Shown piece after piece: positions 18,661 to 28,253 of a stretch of 49,416 bases of DNA. Under the pieces are notes generated by a model, which was given only the letters and a program-made list of their open reading frames with translations, did no database searches and was not told the origin of the DNA. The translations under genes and the position numbers were made by a program. This DNA comes from JAJTHJ01 sp046316025 (GTDB lineage Bacteria > Pseudomonadota > Gammaproteobacteria > Burkholderiales > Burkholderiaceae_F). Numbering within the stretch: position 1 is the stretch's first letter; each line of letters starts with the position of its first letter. The stretch is from NCBI GenBank assembly GCA_046316025.1, contig JBKCXU010000042.1, positions 1 through 49,416 of the forward strand, in the 5' to 3' direction.

Positions 18661-20489
18661 TGGCCGAACGGCTGCTGGTCCGCCGCGACCTCCAGTTCCT
18701 GCTCTACGAGTGGCTCGCAGTCGAGCAGTTGACCGCGCGGCCACGTTACGCGGAACACAGCCGCGAGACCTTCGATGCCGCGCTCGACAGCGCGGAGCGC
18801 ATCGCCACCGAACTCTTCGCCCCGCACAACCGCAAGAACGATGAGCAGGAGCCGCGCTTCGACGGCGAGCGTGTGCAGCTGATCCCTGAGGTCGGGCAGG
18901 CGCTGGCCGCCTTTATCGAGGCGGGCTTCATGACGGCGGAGCACGACGCGGAGTTCGGCGGCATGCAGTTGCCGCTAGTCGTCGCCAAGGCCTGCTTTGC
19001 TTACTTCTCCGCCGCCAACATCGCCACCAGCGGCTACCCGTTCCTGACCATCGGCAACGCCAATCTGCTGCTGGCGCACGGCAGCGGCGCGCAGATCGAC
19101 GCCTTCGTCCGCCCGCTGCTGGCGGGGCGCTGGTTCGGCACCATGTGTCTGTCGGAGCCGCAGGCCGGCTCTTCGTTGGCGGACATCGCCACCCGCGCGG
19201 TCTATGAGCGTGACTCGCCGCTCGGCCCGCAGTACCGGCTTACCGGCAACAAGATGTGGATTTCGGGCGGCGAGCATGAGCTGACCGAGAACATCGTCCA
19301 TCTGGTGCTGGCGAAGATCCCCGGTGCCGACGGCAAGCTGCCAGCGGGTGTGAAGGGCATCTCGCTTTTCATCGTGCCCAAGCGACTCGTCGGCAGCGGC
19401 GAGCGCAACGACGTGGTGTTGGCGGGCCTGAACCACAAGATGGGCTATCGCGGCACGACCAACTGCCTGCTCAACTTCGGCGAGGGGCGGCACCGGCCCG
19501 AGGGCAAGCCGGGTGCGATCGGCTATCTCGTCGGCGCGCCAGGGCAGGGGCTGGCTGCGATGTTCCACATGATGAACGAGGCGCGTATCGGCGTCGGCCT
19601 CGGTGGCGCCGCACTCGGCTACACCGGCTATCTGAATGCGCTCGACTATGCGCGCAACCGGCCACAGGGCCGGCCGCTCGGACCGGCCGGCAAGGATGCC
19701 GCCGCGCCGCCGGTGCCGATCGTGCAGCACGCGGACGTGAAGCGCATGTTGCTGGCCCAGAAGTGCTATGCAGAAGGCGCGCTCGCGCTGGTGCTTTACT
19801 GCGCGCGGCTGGTCGATGAAGAGAAGTCCGCGCCTGAGGCAGCGGCGCGCGAAGAAGCCGGCCGGCTGCTCGACATCCTGACGCCGATTGCCAAGAGCTG
19901 GCCGTCGCAGTGGTGCGTGGAGGCCAACAGTCTGGCGATTCAGGTTTACGGCGGTTATGGCTACACGCGCGACTACCCGGTCGAGCAGTTCTACCGCGAC
20001 AACCGGCTCAATCCGATCCACGAAGGCACGCACGGCATCCAGGCGCTCGATCTGCTCGGCCGCAAGGCCGCAATGGGCGAAGGCGCCGCGCTCAAGCTCC
20101 TCGGCCGCCGGATGGCCGACACCGTCCAGCGCGCCGCCACCGCGCATCACCCCGATACGCGGCGTTGGGGCGAGATGCTGGGTACGCGCGCGGCCCGCTT
20201 GGCCGAAGTCACGCGCGCGTTGTGGAGCGCCGGCGACCCGGCGCGAACACTCGCCAACGCGACGCTGTACCTCGAAGCCGCCGGGCACCTGGTCGTCGCC
20301 TGGCTGTGGCTGGAACAATCTCTCACCGCCAGCCGCTACTACTGCGATGCCGACAGTGAGTTCTATCACGGCAAGTGGCAGGCTTGTCGTTACTTCTATC
20401 TGTACGAGCTGCCGCGGATCGACGCTCAACTCGATCTGCTCGCGAGCCTGGATTGCACTACGCTCGACATGCAAGACCGCTGGTTCTGA
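18660..20489 (+). CDS. acyl-CoA dehydrogenase, DmdC-like long form
   Basis: A 609-residue FAD-dependent acyl-CoA dehydrogenase of the long form with an extra C-terminal domain, as in DmdC/AcdA-type enzymes. FAD and substrate motifs MCLSEPQAGSS, NKMWISGGEH and YGGYGYTRDYPVEQFYRD are visible. The catalytic base is the Glu of HEGTHGIQALDL. It introduces the 2,3 double bond consumed by the upstream hydratase. ATG 18660 shares a base with the upstream TGA (TGATG). DmdC similarity alone does not show that DMSP is the substrate. A short palindrome and REP copy 2 follow the stop. Confidence 0.94.
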
Positions 20490-20503
20490 GTCGGAGGCGA
20501 GTC

Positions 20504-20521
20504 CGAACGAACTTTCGTTCG
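20504..20521 (+). terminator. palindrome after the acyl-CoA dehydrogenase gene
   Basis: An 8-bp inverted repeat, CGAACGAA/TTCGTTCG with a 2-nt loop, 14 nt after the stop and directly before REP copy 2. Its placement fits a transcript-end structure, although no T-run follows. Confidence 0.4.
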
Positions 20522-20590
20522 TCGTTCCCGCGAAAGCGGGAACCCAGCGAACGCCACAGTCTGGATGCCCGCTTTCGCGGGCATGACGAG
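20521..20590 (+). repeat. REP-like two-hairpin element, copy 2
   Basis: First hairpin GTTCCCGC/GCGGGAAC at 20524-20531 and 20536-20543 with a GAAA loop and CCAG following. Second hairpin ATGCCCGC/GCGGGCAT at 20565-20572 and 20577-20584. Same order and spacing as copy 1. It separates the dehydrogenase from the oxidoreductase gene, which has its own ribosome site. Confidence 0.9.
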
Positions 20591-20635
20591 CATCCTGCTC
20601 AGCGTTTCACAGTCCATGACAGGAGAGAAAGTCGC

Positions 20636-21628
20636 ATGAAAACCCACCGCATCGTTCTCGCCAGCCGACCCACCGGGCTGGTCACGCCCGACAACTTCAG
20701 GCTCGAAACGATCGAACTGCCGCCGCTCACCGACGGGAAGCTGCTGGTGCGCAATGACTGGCTGTCGCTCGACCCCTACATGCGCGGGCGGATGAACGAA
20801 GGGCGCTCCTACGCGCAGCCGCAGCCGCTTGGCGAGACGATGGTCGGCGGCACGGCGGGCGAGGTGATCGAGTCGCGCCACCCCAAGTTCAAGCCGGGTG
20901 ACAAGGTCGTCGGCTACTTCGGCTGGCAGGAGGCCGCGCTGTCCGACGGCACCGGCCTGATGAAGGTGGATACGACGCATGTGCCGCTGTCCGCTTACCT
21001 CGGCACGGTCGGCATGCCGGGGGTCACCGCCTGGTACGGACTGAACAAGATCATCGAGCCGAAGGCGGGCGAGACCATCGCAGTCTCCGCCGCCAGCGGT
21101 GCGGTGGGCGGCGTGGTTGGGCAACTGGCGAAGCTGGCCGGCTGCCGCGCGGTCGGCATTGCCGGCGGCGCCGATAAGTGCAAGTACGTGGTTGAGGAAC
21201 TGGGCTTCGATGCCTGCATCGACTACAAGTCGCAGGATGTGGCCAAGGCGTTGAAGGACGCGGCGCCTAACGGCATCGACGGCTACTTCGAAAACGTCGG
21301 CGGGGCGATGATGGACGCCGTGCTGCCGCGGATGAATGCCTTTGGCCGCATAGCATTGTGCGGGCTGATTGCCGGCTACAACGGCGCGCCGATCCCGATT
21401 GCCAATCCGACGTGGTTCTTGGTGAGCCGGCTCAAATTGCAAGGCTTCATCGTGACCGAGCACATGGAACTCTGGCCGCAGGCGCTGAAGGAACTCGGCA
21501 CGGGGGTCGCGGCCGGCAAGATCAAGTACCGCGAGACGGTGGCCGAAGGCCTCGCCAACGCGCCGCAGGCCTTTATCGGCCTGCTGGCGGGCCGCAACTT
21601 CGGCAAGCAACTGGTGAAGCTCGTCTGA
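20636..21628 (+). CDS. NADP-dependent medium-chain oxidoreductase (zinc-independent, CurA/PTGR-like)
   Basis: A 330-residue medium-chain dehydrogenase/reductase of the leukotriene B4 12-hydroxydehydrogenase / CurA group, which reduces the double bond of alpha,beta-unsaturated ketones with NADPH. The opening LVTPDNFRLE, the substrate-loop LDPYMRGRMNE, the family signature VGMPGVTAWYGL and the cofactor motif AASGAVGGVVGQLAK are visible, and the zinc ligands are absent as expected. AGGAGAG precedes ATG 20636. It starts a tight three-gene run with the SDR and the alpha/beta hydrolase. Confidence 0.93.
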   Translation: MKTHRIVLASRPTGLVTPDNFRLETIELPPLTDGKLLVRNDWLSLDPYMRGRMNEGRSYAQPQPLGETMVGGTAGEVIESRHPKFKPGDKVVGYFGWQEAALSDGTGLMKVDTTHVPLSAYLGTVGMPGVTAWYGLNKIIEPKAGETIAVSAASGAVGGVVGQLAKLAGCRAVGIAGGADKCKYVVEELGFDACIDYKSQDVAKALKDAAPNGIDGYFENVGGAMMDAVLPRMNAFGRIALCGLIAGYNGAPIPIANPTWFLVSRLKLQGFIVTEHMELWPQALKELGTGVAAGKIKYRETVAEGLANAPQAFIGLLAGRNFGKQLVKLV

Positions 21629-21630
21629 CC

Positions 21631-22506
21631 ATGCGCGACTTTGCGGGCAAAGTCGCCGTCGTCACCGGTGCGGCGAGCGGCTTCGGCCGCGAGTTCGCGC
21701 GGCTGGGCGCGGCGCGCGGGATGCGGCTGGTACTTGCCGATGTGCAGGCCGACGCGCTCGCCACCGCGGCCGATGAGTTGCACGGGCAGAGCGCCGAGGT
21801 GCGCACGCTTGCCGTGGACGTGGCCGACGGCGCGCAGGTCGCGCGCCTGGCCGATCTTGCCTACAACGAGTTCGGCGCAGTGCACCTGCTCTTCAACAAC
21901 GCCGGCGTCGGCTCCGGCGGCCTGCTGTGGGAAAACTCCGAGCGCGACTGGCAATGGGTGCTCGGCGTGAACTTGTGGGGCGTGATTCACGGCGTTCGTC
22001 ACTTCGTGCCGCGGATGCTGGCGGGCGGAGAAGAAGGGCACATCGTCAACACCGCATCGGTCGCCGGCCTTTTGTCGCCGCCGTTGATGGGTGTCTACAA
22101 CGTCGGCAAACACGCGGTGGTGGCGCTGACGGAAACCCTGTACCACGACCTGCGCACCGTTCAGGCCAAGATTGGCGCGTCGTTGCTGGCGCCCGCCTTT
22201 GTGCCCACCGGCATTGCGCAATCGCACCGCGCGCGGCCCGGGCATCTGGCCAACGAGGGCGGCCCCACCGCCTCGCAGCGGCGCGCGCAGGCCGCCATCG
22301 AGAAGGCGGTGGCGAGTGGCCGGCTGAGCGCCGCGGATGTGGCGCGGATCACCTTCGAGGCCATCGCCGAGAACCGCTTCTACGTGCTGACGCACCCGGC
22401 CATCCTGCCGACAGTGGAACTGCGCTTTGCCGACGTCCTCGCGCAGCGCAACCCGAGCGACCCGTTCTCGACCAAGCCCGAGGTCAAGCCGAGGCTCGAT
22501 CCGTGA
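21631..22506 (+). CDS. short-chain dehydrogenase/reductase
   Basis: A 291-residue classical SDR. The cofactor motif TGAASGFG is at residues 12-19, FNNAGVG follows, and the active-site set is Ser in NTASVAG with YNVGK. It probably oxidises or reduces a hydroxyl or keto group with NAD(P)(H); the substrate is unknown. It begins 2 nt after the oxidoreductase stop and overlaps the hydrolase start by 4 nt (GTGA), so the three are co-translated. Confidence 0.93.
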   Translation: MRDFAGKVAVVTGAASGFGREFARLGAARGMRLVLADVQADALATAADELHGQSAEVRTLAVDVADGAQVARLADLAYNEFGAVHLLFNNAGVGSGGLLWENSERDWQWVLGVNLWGVIHGVRHFVPRMLAGGEEGHIVNTASVAGLLSPPLMGVYNVGKHAVVALTETLYHDLRTVQAKIGASLLAPAFVPTGIAQSHRARPGHLANEGGPTASQRRAQAAIEKAVASGRLSAADVARITFEAIAENRFYVLTHPAILPTVELRFADVLAQRNPSDPFSTKPEVKPRLDP

Positions 22507-23396
22507 CCGGGATCGCGACCGGGCACTTCGCGGAACTGCCGCACGGCAGTCGCCTGCACTACGCCGCCGGCGGTACGCCCGGCGCGCCGCTGCTGCTTTG
22601 TCTGCACGGCTTCCCCGAGTACTGGGGCGCGTGGCAAGAGCTGATGCCGCTGCTGGCCGACGGGCACTACGTGGTCGCGCCCGATCTGCGCGGCTTCAAT
22701 CTGTCCAGCCAGCCGACGGAGGTTGCGGCCTATCGCGCGCGCGCGATCGTGCGCGATCTGGCCGCGCTGGTGGCGGCGCTGGGCTATCGCGATGCCGCCG
22801 CCGTCGCGCACGACTGGGGCGGGGCGGTGGCCTGGCAATGGGCAATCGCTGCACCCGCGCAAGTCCGCCGACTGGTGTCGATCAACTCGCCGCACCCGAT
22901 CCCCTTCGCGCGTGCATTGGCGACCGACCCGGCCCAGCAGGCGGCCAGCGCCTACATGAACTGGCTGCGCGCGCCGCAGGCGGAGCGCCTGCTGGCCGAA
23001 AACGACTACGCGCGGCTGGTGCGCTTCTTCACCGGCATGGCGCGCCCAGAGCGGCCGTGGCTGACGCCGAAGCGCCTGGCCCGCTACCGCGAAGTCTGGG
23101 CGCGCGGCCTGACCGGCGGGCTCAACTACTATCGCGCCTCGCCGCTGTACCCGCCTTGCGGCGGCGACTCCGGCGCCGCCGCACTGACGCTCGACCCCGC
23201 GCAGTTCCGCGTCCGCGTGCCGACGCTGGTGCTCTGGGGCGAGGCCGATACCGCGCTGCTGCCAAGCCTGCTCGACCCCTTGCCCGAACTGATCGACGAC
23301 CTGACGGTCGAACGCCTGCCGCACGCCACCCACTGGCTGTTGCACGAGGAGCCGGAGCCGATCGCCGCCTCGATCCGCCGCTTTCTCGCCGCCTGA
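22503..23396 (+). CDS. alpha/beta hydrolase, epoxide-hydrolase type
   Basis: A 297-residue alpha/beta hydrolase. The HGFPE oxyanion motif is at residues 35-39 and the nucleophile is Asp104 in HDWGG, which places it with epoxide hydrolases and haloalkane dehalogenases rather than esterases. The acid in GEAD and the His of ATHWLLHEEP complete the triad, and Tyr residues in the cap region could activate an epoxide. GTG 22503 overlaps the SDR stop. Epoxide hydrolysis is favoured from family knowledge, but the substrate is not known. Confidence 0.9.
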   Translation: MTGIATGHFAELPHGSRLHYAAGGTPGAPLLLCLHGFPEYWGAWQELMPLLADGHYVVAPDLRGFNLSSQPTEVAAYRARAIVRDLAALVAALGYRDAAAVAHDWGGAVAWQWAIAAPAQVRRLVSINSPHPIPFARALATDPAQQAASAYMNWLRAPQAERLLAENDYARLVRFFTGMARPERPWLTPKRLARYREVWARGLTGGLNYYRASPLYPPCGGDSGAAALTLDPAQFRVRVPTLVLWGEADTALLPSLLDPLPELIDDLTVERLPHATHWLLHEEPEPIAASIRRFLAA

Positions 23397-23424
23397 AAGC
23401 ATCCCTCTACGCTTTGCCCAAGCC

Positions 23425-26142
23425 ATGCACCCCACTCTGAACCGACTTGCCTTCTTCCTGCTGCTGTTCGTCACGTTCGCCGCCGGCGCGCAAGAACTCA
23501 AGCTGCCGCCCGGCGTGGAGAAGGTCGCCACCGTCGAAGGCATCAGCGAATTCAAGCTCGCCAACGGCCTGCGCTTCATCCTGTTTCCGGATGCCTCCAA
23601 GCCGACCGCCACCGTCAACATCACCTACCTCGTCGGCTCGCGCCACGAGAACTACGGCGAGACCGGCATGGCGCACCTGCTGGAGCACCTGATCTTCAAG
23701 GGCTCGAAGAACTTCCCCGAGCCGGACAAGGAGTTCTCGCGCCGCGGCTTTCGCAACAACGGCACCACCTGGCTGGACCGCACCAACTACTACTCCAGCT
23801 TCTCCGCCAGCGAAGACAACCTGCGCTGGGCGCTCGCCTGGAGCGCGGATGCGATGGTCAACTCCTTCATCGCGCGCAAGGACCTCGACAGCGAGATGAC
23901 GGTCGTGCGCAACGAGTTCGAGATGGGCGAGAACGACCCTAGCCGCGTGATGTTCCAGCGCATGCAGGCGATGCTCTACGACTGGCACAACTACGGCAAG
24001 AGCACGATCGGCGCGCGCAGCGACATCGAAAACGTGCGGATCGAAAACCTGCAAGCGCTTTACCGGATGTACTACCAGCCGGATAACGCGGTGCTGACCG
24101 TGGCCGGCAAGTTCGATGCGCAACAGACGCTCGACTGGATCGTCCAGTACTTCGGCTCAATCCCCAAGCCCACGCGCGCCTTGCCGCCGCAGTGGACGGT
24201 GGAGCCGACCCACGATGGCGAGCGCGAGTTCCGCGTGCGGCGCAAGGGCGAGATTCAACTGGTGTTGGCCGGCTACCGCATCCCCTCGGCCTTGCACCCC
24301 GACAGCGACGGCCTGGGCTTTGCCGCCGAGATTCTCGGCGACACGCCCAACGGGCGCCTGTACAAGGCGCTGGTGCAACCGGGTCTGGCGGCGCAGGTCT
24401 TTGCCTTCCCGATCGATGCACGCGACCCGGGCTTCGTGATCTTCGGCGCCGTGGTCAAGAAGGGCGAACCGGTCGAGCCAGTGCGCGCCAAGCTCGTCGA
24501 AACCATCGAGTCGAGCTTCGCCAAGGCGCCCGTCACCGCCGACGAAATCAAGCGCGTCGTGCAGCAGTCGCGTACCAGCTACGAGCGCGCGTTGTCCGAC
24601 CCGGAAAAGTTCGGCGTGGGACTGTCCGAGTACATCGCCTTGGGCGACTGGCGGCTTTTTTTCCGCTCGCGCGACCATTTGGACAAGGTGGCCGCAGCGC
24701 AGGTCGATGCGGCGGCGGCGCGCTACTTCGTCCGCGACAACCGGGTGGTCGGCATCTTCGAGCCGGAAGACGCACCGCGTCGGGCACAGATTCCACCCGC
24801 GCCTACCGCAGTCCAGGTGCTCGCCGATTACAAACCGCGCGTCGAAGGCGACGTGGCCGAGGCTTTCGACCCCTCGCCGGACAACCTTAACGCCCGCACG
24901 CGCATCGTGCAGGTGGGCGATCTCAAGTTCGCGCTGTTGCCGAAGAAGAACCGCGGCCAGACCGTCAGCGTGCGACTGGTGTTCCGCTGGGGCGACGCGG
25001 CCTCGCTCGCCGGCCGGGAGATTCAGCAGCAACTTGCCTGGTCGATGCTCACGCGCGGCACGCCGAAGTTCAGCCGCCAGCAGATCGCCGACGAGATGAC
25101 GCGCCTGCAAATGACCGGGGGCATCGCGAGTTTCGAGACCACACGCACACACCTGCCCGAGGCGTTGCGGCTGGTGGCACATCTGATCGAGCAGCCGAGC
25201 TTCCCGCCGGCGGAATTCGAGGAGCTGGTGCGCCAGACCGTCACCGGTCTACAAGCGCAACTGGACAACCCGGATGCGCGCTCGCGCGACGCGCTGAATA
25301 CGCTCTTCAACACCTATCCGCCCGGCGACCCGCGCCATTACACGCCGCTGGCGGAGCGGATCAAGCAGTTGCAGGCGACCAGGCTGGACGACGTGCGCGC
25401 CTTTCACCGCGAGTTCTTTGGTACCGCGCGTGGTGAGATTTCCATCGTCGGCGATTTCGACGACAAGGCCATCGAGTCCGAGTTGAAGCAACTGTTCGCC
25501 AGCCGCGCCTCGAAGGCGCCCTATGCGCGTGTCGACCGCGAGTACCGGCCGGTCAAGTCCACACGCCAGGTGATCGATGCGCCGGACAAGGAAAACGCCT
25601 ATCTGCGCGCGCGGCTCGATCTGCCGCTGCGCGACGACGAGGCCGATGCACCGGCGCTTTTCATCGCCAACTGGATCTTCGGTGGTGGCGCCGGCATGTC
25701 GAGCCGCCTGATGGACCGGCTGCGGCAGAAGGACGGCATCAGCTATGGCGCCGGCTCCGGCCTCGCCCTCGGCAGCCGCGAGCGCTACGCGACCTGGAGT
25801 GCAGCGGCACTGGTCGCGCCGCAAAACGCCACGCAGGCTGAGCGCGCCTTGCAGGAAGAAATCGAGCGCGTGCGCCGCGATGGCTTCACCGCGCAAGAGG
25901 TCGAAGACGCCAAGCGCGGCTTTGTCGATGCGCAGCGGCTGGCGCGCTCGCAGGACGGCACGGTGGCGGCGGCCAATGCCAATCACCTCGACCTCGGTCG
26001 CACCTGGGCGTTCTCCAAGGAGTTCGAGCAGAAGGTGCTGGCGGTGACGCCAGAGCAGGCGACGGCGGCCTTCCGCAAGTACATCGACCCGGCGCAACTG
26101 ACTGTGGTCGTGGCGGGGGATGCCAAGAAGGGGGTCAAGTAG
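23425..26142 (+). CDS. M16 family zinc metallopeptidase, two-domain
   Basis: A 905-residue periplasmic M16 (pitrilysin-type) peptidase. A signal peptide (about residues 1-22) is followed by the N-terminal M16 domain with the inverted zinc motif HLLEH at residues 84-88 and the downstream Glu within VVRNEFEMGEN. A second, catalytically inactive M16 half with the arm region GGGAGMSSRLMDRLRQKDG closes the chamber. Full length for single-chain bacterial members. The start at ATG 23425 gives the signal peptide. A YbgC-type thioesterase begins immediately after its TAG. Confidence 0.94.
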   Translation: MHPTLNRLAFFLLLFVTFAAGAQELKLPPGVEKVATVEGISEFKLANGLRFILFPDASKPTATVNITYLVGSRHENYGETGMAHLLEHLIFKGSKNFPEPDKEFSRRGFRNNGTTWLDRTNYYSSFSASEDNLRWALAWSADAMVNSFIARKDLDSEMTVVRNEFEMGENDPSRVMFQRMQAMLYDWHNYGKSTIGARSDIENVRIENLQALYRMYYQPDNAVLTVAGKFDAQQTLDWIVQYFGSIPKPTRALPPQWTVEPTHDGEREFRVRRKGEIQLVLAGYRIPSALHPDSDGLGFAAEILGDTPNGRLYKALVQPGLAAQVFAFPIDARDPGFVIFGAVVKKGEPVEPVRAKLVETIESSFAKAPVTADEIKRVVQQSRTSYERALSDPEKFGVGLSEYIALGDWRLFFRSRDHLDKVAAAQVDAAAARYFVRDNRVVGIFEPEDAPRRAQIPPAPTAVQVLADYKPRVEGDVAEAFDPSPDNLNARTRIVQVGDLKFALLPKKNRGQTVSVRLVFRWGDAASLAGREIQQQLAWSMLTRGTPKFSRQQIADEMTRLQMTGGIASFETTRTHLPEALRLVAHLIEQPSFPPAEFEELVRQTVTGLQAQLDNPDARSRDALNTLFNTYPPGDPRHYTPLAERIKQLQATRLDDVRAFHREFFGTARGEISIVGDFDDKAIESELKQLFASRASKAPYARVDREYRPVKSTRQVIDAPDKENAYLRARLDLPLRDDEADAPALFIANWIFGGGAGMSSRLMDRLRQKDGISYGAGSGLALGSRERYATWSAAALVAPQNATQAERALQEEIERVRRDGFTAQEVEDAKRGFVDAQRLARSQDGTVAAANANHLDLGRTWAFSKEFEQKVLAVTPEQATAAFRKYIDPAQLTVVVAGDAKKGVK

Positions 26143-26604
26143 GTGGCCTGGGGCGACTTTCGCCACCGGCTGCCGCTGCGCGTGCGCTGGGCCGAGGTGG
26201 ACATGCAGGGTGTCGTCTTCAACGGCCACTACCTGACCTACTGCGACGTCTGCGTGACCGAGTACTGGCGCGCGATCGGCCTGCGCTACCCGCAGGACGT
26301 CGTGCGCCACGGCGCCGACATCTTTCTGCGCAAGGCCACCGTCGAGTACCACGCGCCGGCCGTCTACGACGACGAGTTGCTGGTCTGCGGCCGCAGCGCC
26401 CGGCTGGGCCGCAGCAGCCTGCGCTTCGTGGTCGAGATGTACCGGCGCGGCGCGCAGGAGGCGCCCTTGCTTGAAGCCGAACTGATTTACGTCAACGCCG
26501 ATCCCGCCAGCAAGCAGTCGGCGCCCTGGTCACAGTCGATGCGCGAGCTGATCGTGGCGTACGAGCCGCTCGCGCTTGAAGAAGCTCAGCATGCCAAGCG
26601 CTGA
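26143..26604 (+). CDS. YbgC-like acyl-CoA thioesterase (4HBT)
   Basis: A 153-residue hot-dog-fold thioesterase. The 4HBT active-site segment reads RVRWAEVDMQGVVFNGHYL, with Asp20 and the NGHYL motif in the usual positions. Such enzymes hydrolyse acyl-CoA or acyl-ACP. The start is the GTG directly after the M16 stop; there is no spacer. Its 3' end overlaps the GNAT gene by 14 nt. Confidence 0.9.
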   Translation: MAWGDFRHRLPLRVRWAEVDMQGVVFNGHYLTYCDVCVTEYWRAIGLRYPQDVVRHGADIFLRKATVEYHAPAVYDDELLVCGRSARLGRSSLRFVVEMYRRGAQEAPLLEAELIYVNADPASKQSAPWSQSMRELIVAYEPLALEEAQHAKR

Positions 26605-27022
26605 GTACCGCGTCCGACTCGGGTCCTGGGCGGAGCTGAAGGCCGAGGCGGCGCCGATCCGCTTTGCGGTGTTTGTCGATGAACAGAAGGTTCCGGCCGA
26701 GATCGAAATCGACGAATGGGACGAGCCTTCGCTACACGCCGTCGCCCGCGATGCACAGGGCAGGGCGGTCGGCACCGGCCGGCTGCTGCCCGATGGTCAC
26801 ATCGGCAGGATGGCGGTATTGGCCCCGGCGCGCGGCGCCGGCGTCGGCAGCGTGCTACTGACCGCCCTGGTCGAGGCTGCGCGCGAGCGTGGTCATGCCG
26901 AAGCGGTGCTCAGCGCGCAGACCCACGCGATTCCGTTTTATCGCCGCCACGGGTTCGTCGAGGAAGGCGAGGTCTACGACGATGCCGGCATTCCGCACCG
27001 GCAGATGCGGCGCAGGCTGTAG
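26591..27022 (+). CDS. GNAT family N-acetyltransferase
   Basis: A 143-residue acetyltransferase with the GNAT core: GTGRLLPDGHIGRMAVLAP, then the acetyl-CoA pyrophosphate loop RGAGVG and IPFYRRHGFVEEGEVYDDAG near the end. ATG 26591 is preferred to the TTG at 26576. It overlaps the thioesterase gene by 14 nt and ends 3 nt from the oppositely oriented PagP-like gene. The acetyl acceptor is unknown. Confidence 0.9.
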   Translation: MPSAEYRVRLGSWAELKAEAAPIRFAVFVDEQKVPAEIEIDEWDEPSLHAVARDAQGRAVGTGRLLPDGHIGRMAVLAPARGAGVGSVLLTALVEAARERGHAEAVLSAQTHAIPFYRRHGFVEEGEVYDDAGIPHRQMRRRL

Positions 27023-27025
27023 CAA

Positions 27026-28198
27026 TCAGAACCGCGCGGCCAGCGCGAGGCTGAAGGTCACCGGCGCGACGAGCACACTGCCGCCAGTTTGCCCATCGAT
27101 GGTGGTCTGGTAGCGGGGGAAGCCCGTGCGGATGCCGCCGGTGAGGCTGAGCACCGAGGTCAGGTCCACCGTGGCGCCGCCCTGCACGACCGGCCCCCAG
27201 CTGTCGGACAGCGAGGCGTTGTCGAACTGCTGCTGCGTCACCCGCTCGTAAGCCACGCCGATGCCGGCGAAGAGCTGCACCCGCCGCGCGACCGGGAAGT
27301 GGTACTGCCCGGCGAGCGAGTACGCCTCACGGCGGAAGCTGCCGCTGCCGGCGCCAGGCAGGAAGAGATCGTGCTCCGACCGCTCGGCCGAAAACTCGAG
27401 CGCGACGTTGTCGCTGAGGTAGCGGCGGTAGCCGAGCACCGGCCCGGCGCCGTTGTTCACGCTGGCGTCGTCGATGCCGGACGCATCCGCGTTGACGTAA
27501 CCGTAGCCGGCGAACAGCAGATTGCGGCGCCGATCGACGCCGTCGGCAGCGCCGGGCGACGTGCCGCCGCCAAACGCAGCGGGAGATATGCGAGCGAAAA
27601 TGAATGTCACGTTCTGCGTCACCACATGGGACACGTACACCGAGGCCTCGTCGGTGCCGATCGAGACCAGAGGAAGCACGCCCGGCACGGGCAGCCACTT
27701 GGTGTCGTTGCGCGCCGTGAGGAACGCGGTGTAGCCGATGCCGGCCTTCAGGCGCGAGCCGAAGAGCGGCCAGCGTGCGACCCAGACGTAGCCGGCGACC
27801 GGCTCAATGTTGTAGTGCGAGTCCGAAAGCGCCATCGCATAGACAAAGCGCTCGTTGTCGCGGTCGTCGATGAAATAGGAGGCGACGCCGGCGCCATAGG
27901 GATAGCCGTTTTGCCGGTAGTAGTTGTCGTAGGTGCCCGCGGGGTGCGTGGTCACTGCCGGCAGCAGGAGGTTGGCCGTCCCTTTGCCCGCCAGCACCTT
28001 GCCGCTGTCCCATTGGTCGCCGAACCAGGCCCAGCCGCTGGCGCGTTCGGACTGCGGCTTCAGGCCCGCGGGGGTAGTGTCGTTGATGGCCGTCAGTGCC
28101 CGGCCCCACCAGGAGGGGCCGGTGTCTTGCGCAGCGGCGCTCGTGGTCAGGGCGACGGACACGACCAGCGCCGCAGCGCTGCGTATTAGGCAATGCAC
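27026..28198 (-). CDS. PagP-like lipid A acyltransferase fused to a second outer-membrane beta-barrel
   Basis: A 390-residue exported protein. The signal peptide (1-24, ending TSAAAQ) starts at GTG 28198 behind GAGGA. Residues about 25-205 match PagP: HPAGTYDN with His85, YAMALSDSH with Asp126-Ser127, then GYTAFLTARND and VLPLVSIG. The His-to-AspSer spacing (41) is close to that of E. coli PagP (43), which palmitoylates lipid A in the outer membrane. After a Gly/Asp linker, residues about 215-390 form a separate barrel-like region with alternating strands, resembling OmpW/OmpA-type barrels and ending in ALAARF with C-terminal Phe. PagP normally ends after its eight strands, so the second half is unusual. 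The frame is continuous. Confidence 0.8.
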   Translation of the reverse strand: MHCLIRSAAALVVSVALTTSAAAQDTGPSWWGRALTAINDTTPAGLKPQSERASGWAWFGDQWDSGKVLAGKGTANLLLPAVTTHPAGTYDNYYRQNGYPYGAGVASYFIDDRDNERFVYAMALSDSHYNIEPVAGYVWVARWPLFGSRLKAGIGYTAFLTARNDTKWLPVPGVLPLVSIGTDEASVYVSHVVTQNVTFIFARISPAAFGGGTSPGAADGVDRRRNLLFAGYGYVNADASGIDDASVNNGAGPVLGYRRYLSDNVALEFSAERSEHDLFLPGAGSGSFRREAYSLAGQYHFPVARRVQLFAGIGVAYERVTQQQFDNASLSDSWGPVVQGGATVDLTSVLSLTGGIRTGFPRYQTTIDGQTGGSVLVAPVTFSLALAARF

Positions 28199-28253
28199 GG
28201 AGGAGTCCTCAAAGTCGGGGGGCGGGCCGAAGCGCTGGCAGCGTATCACGCGA

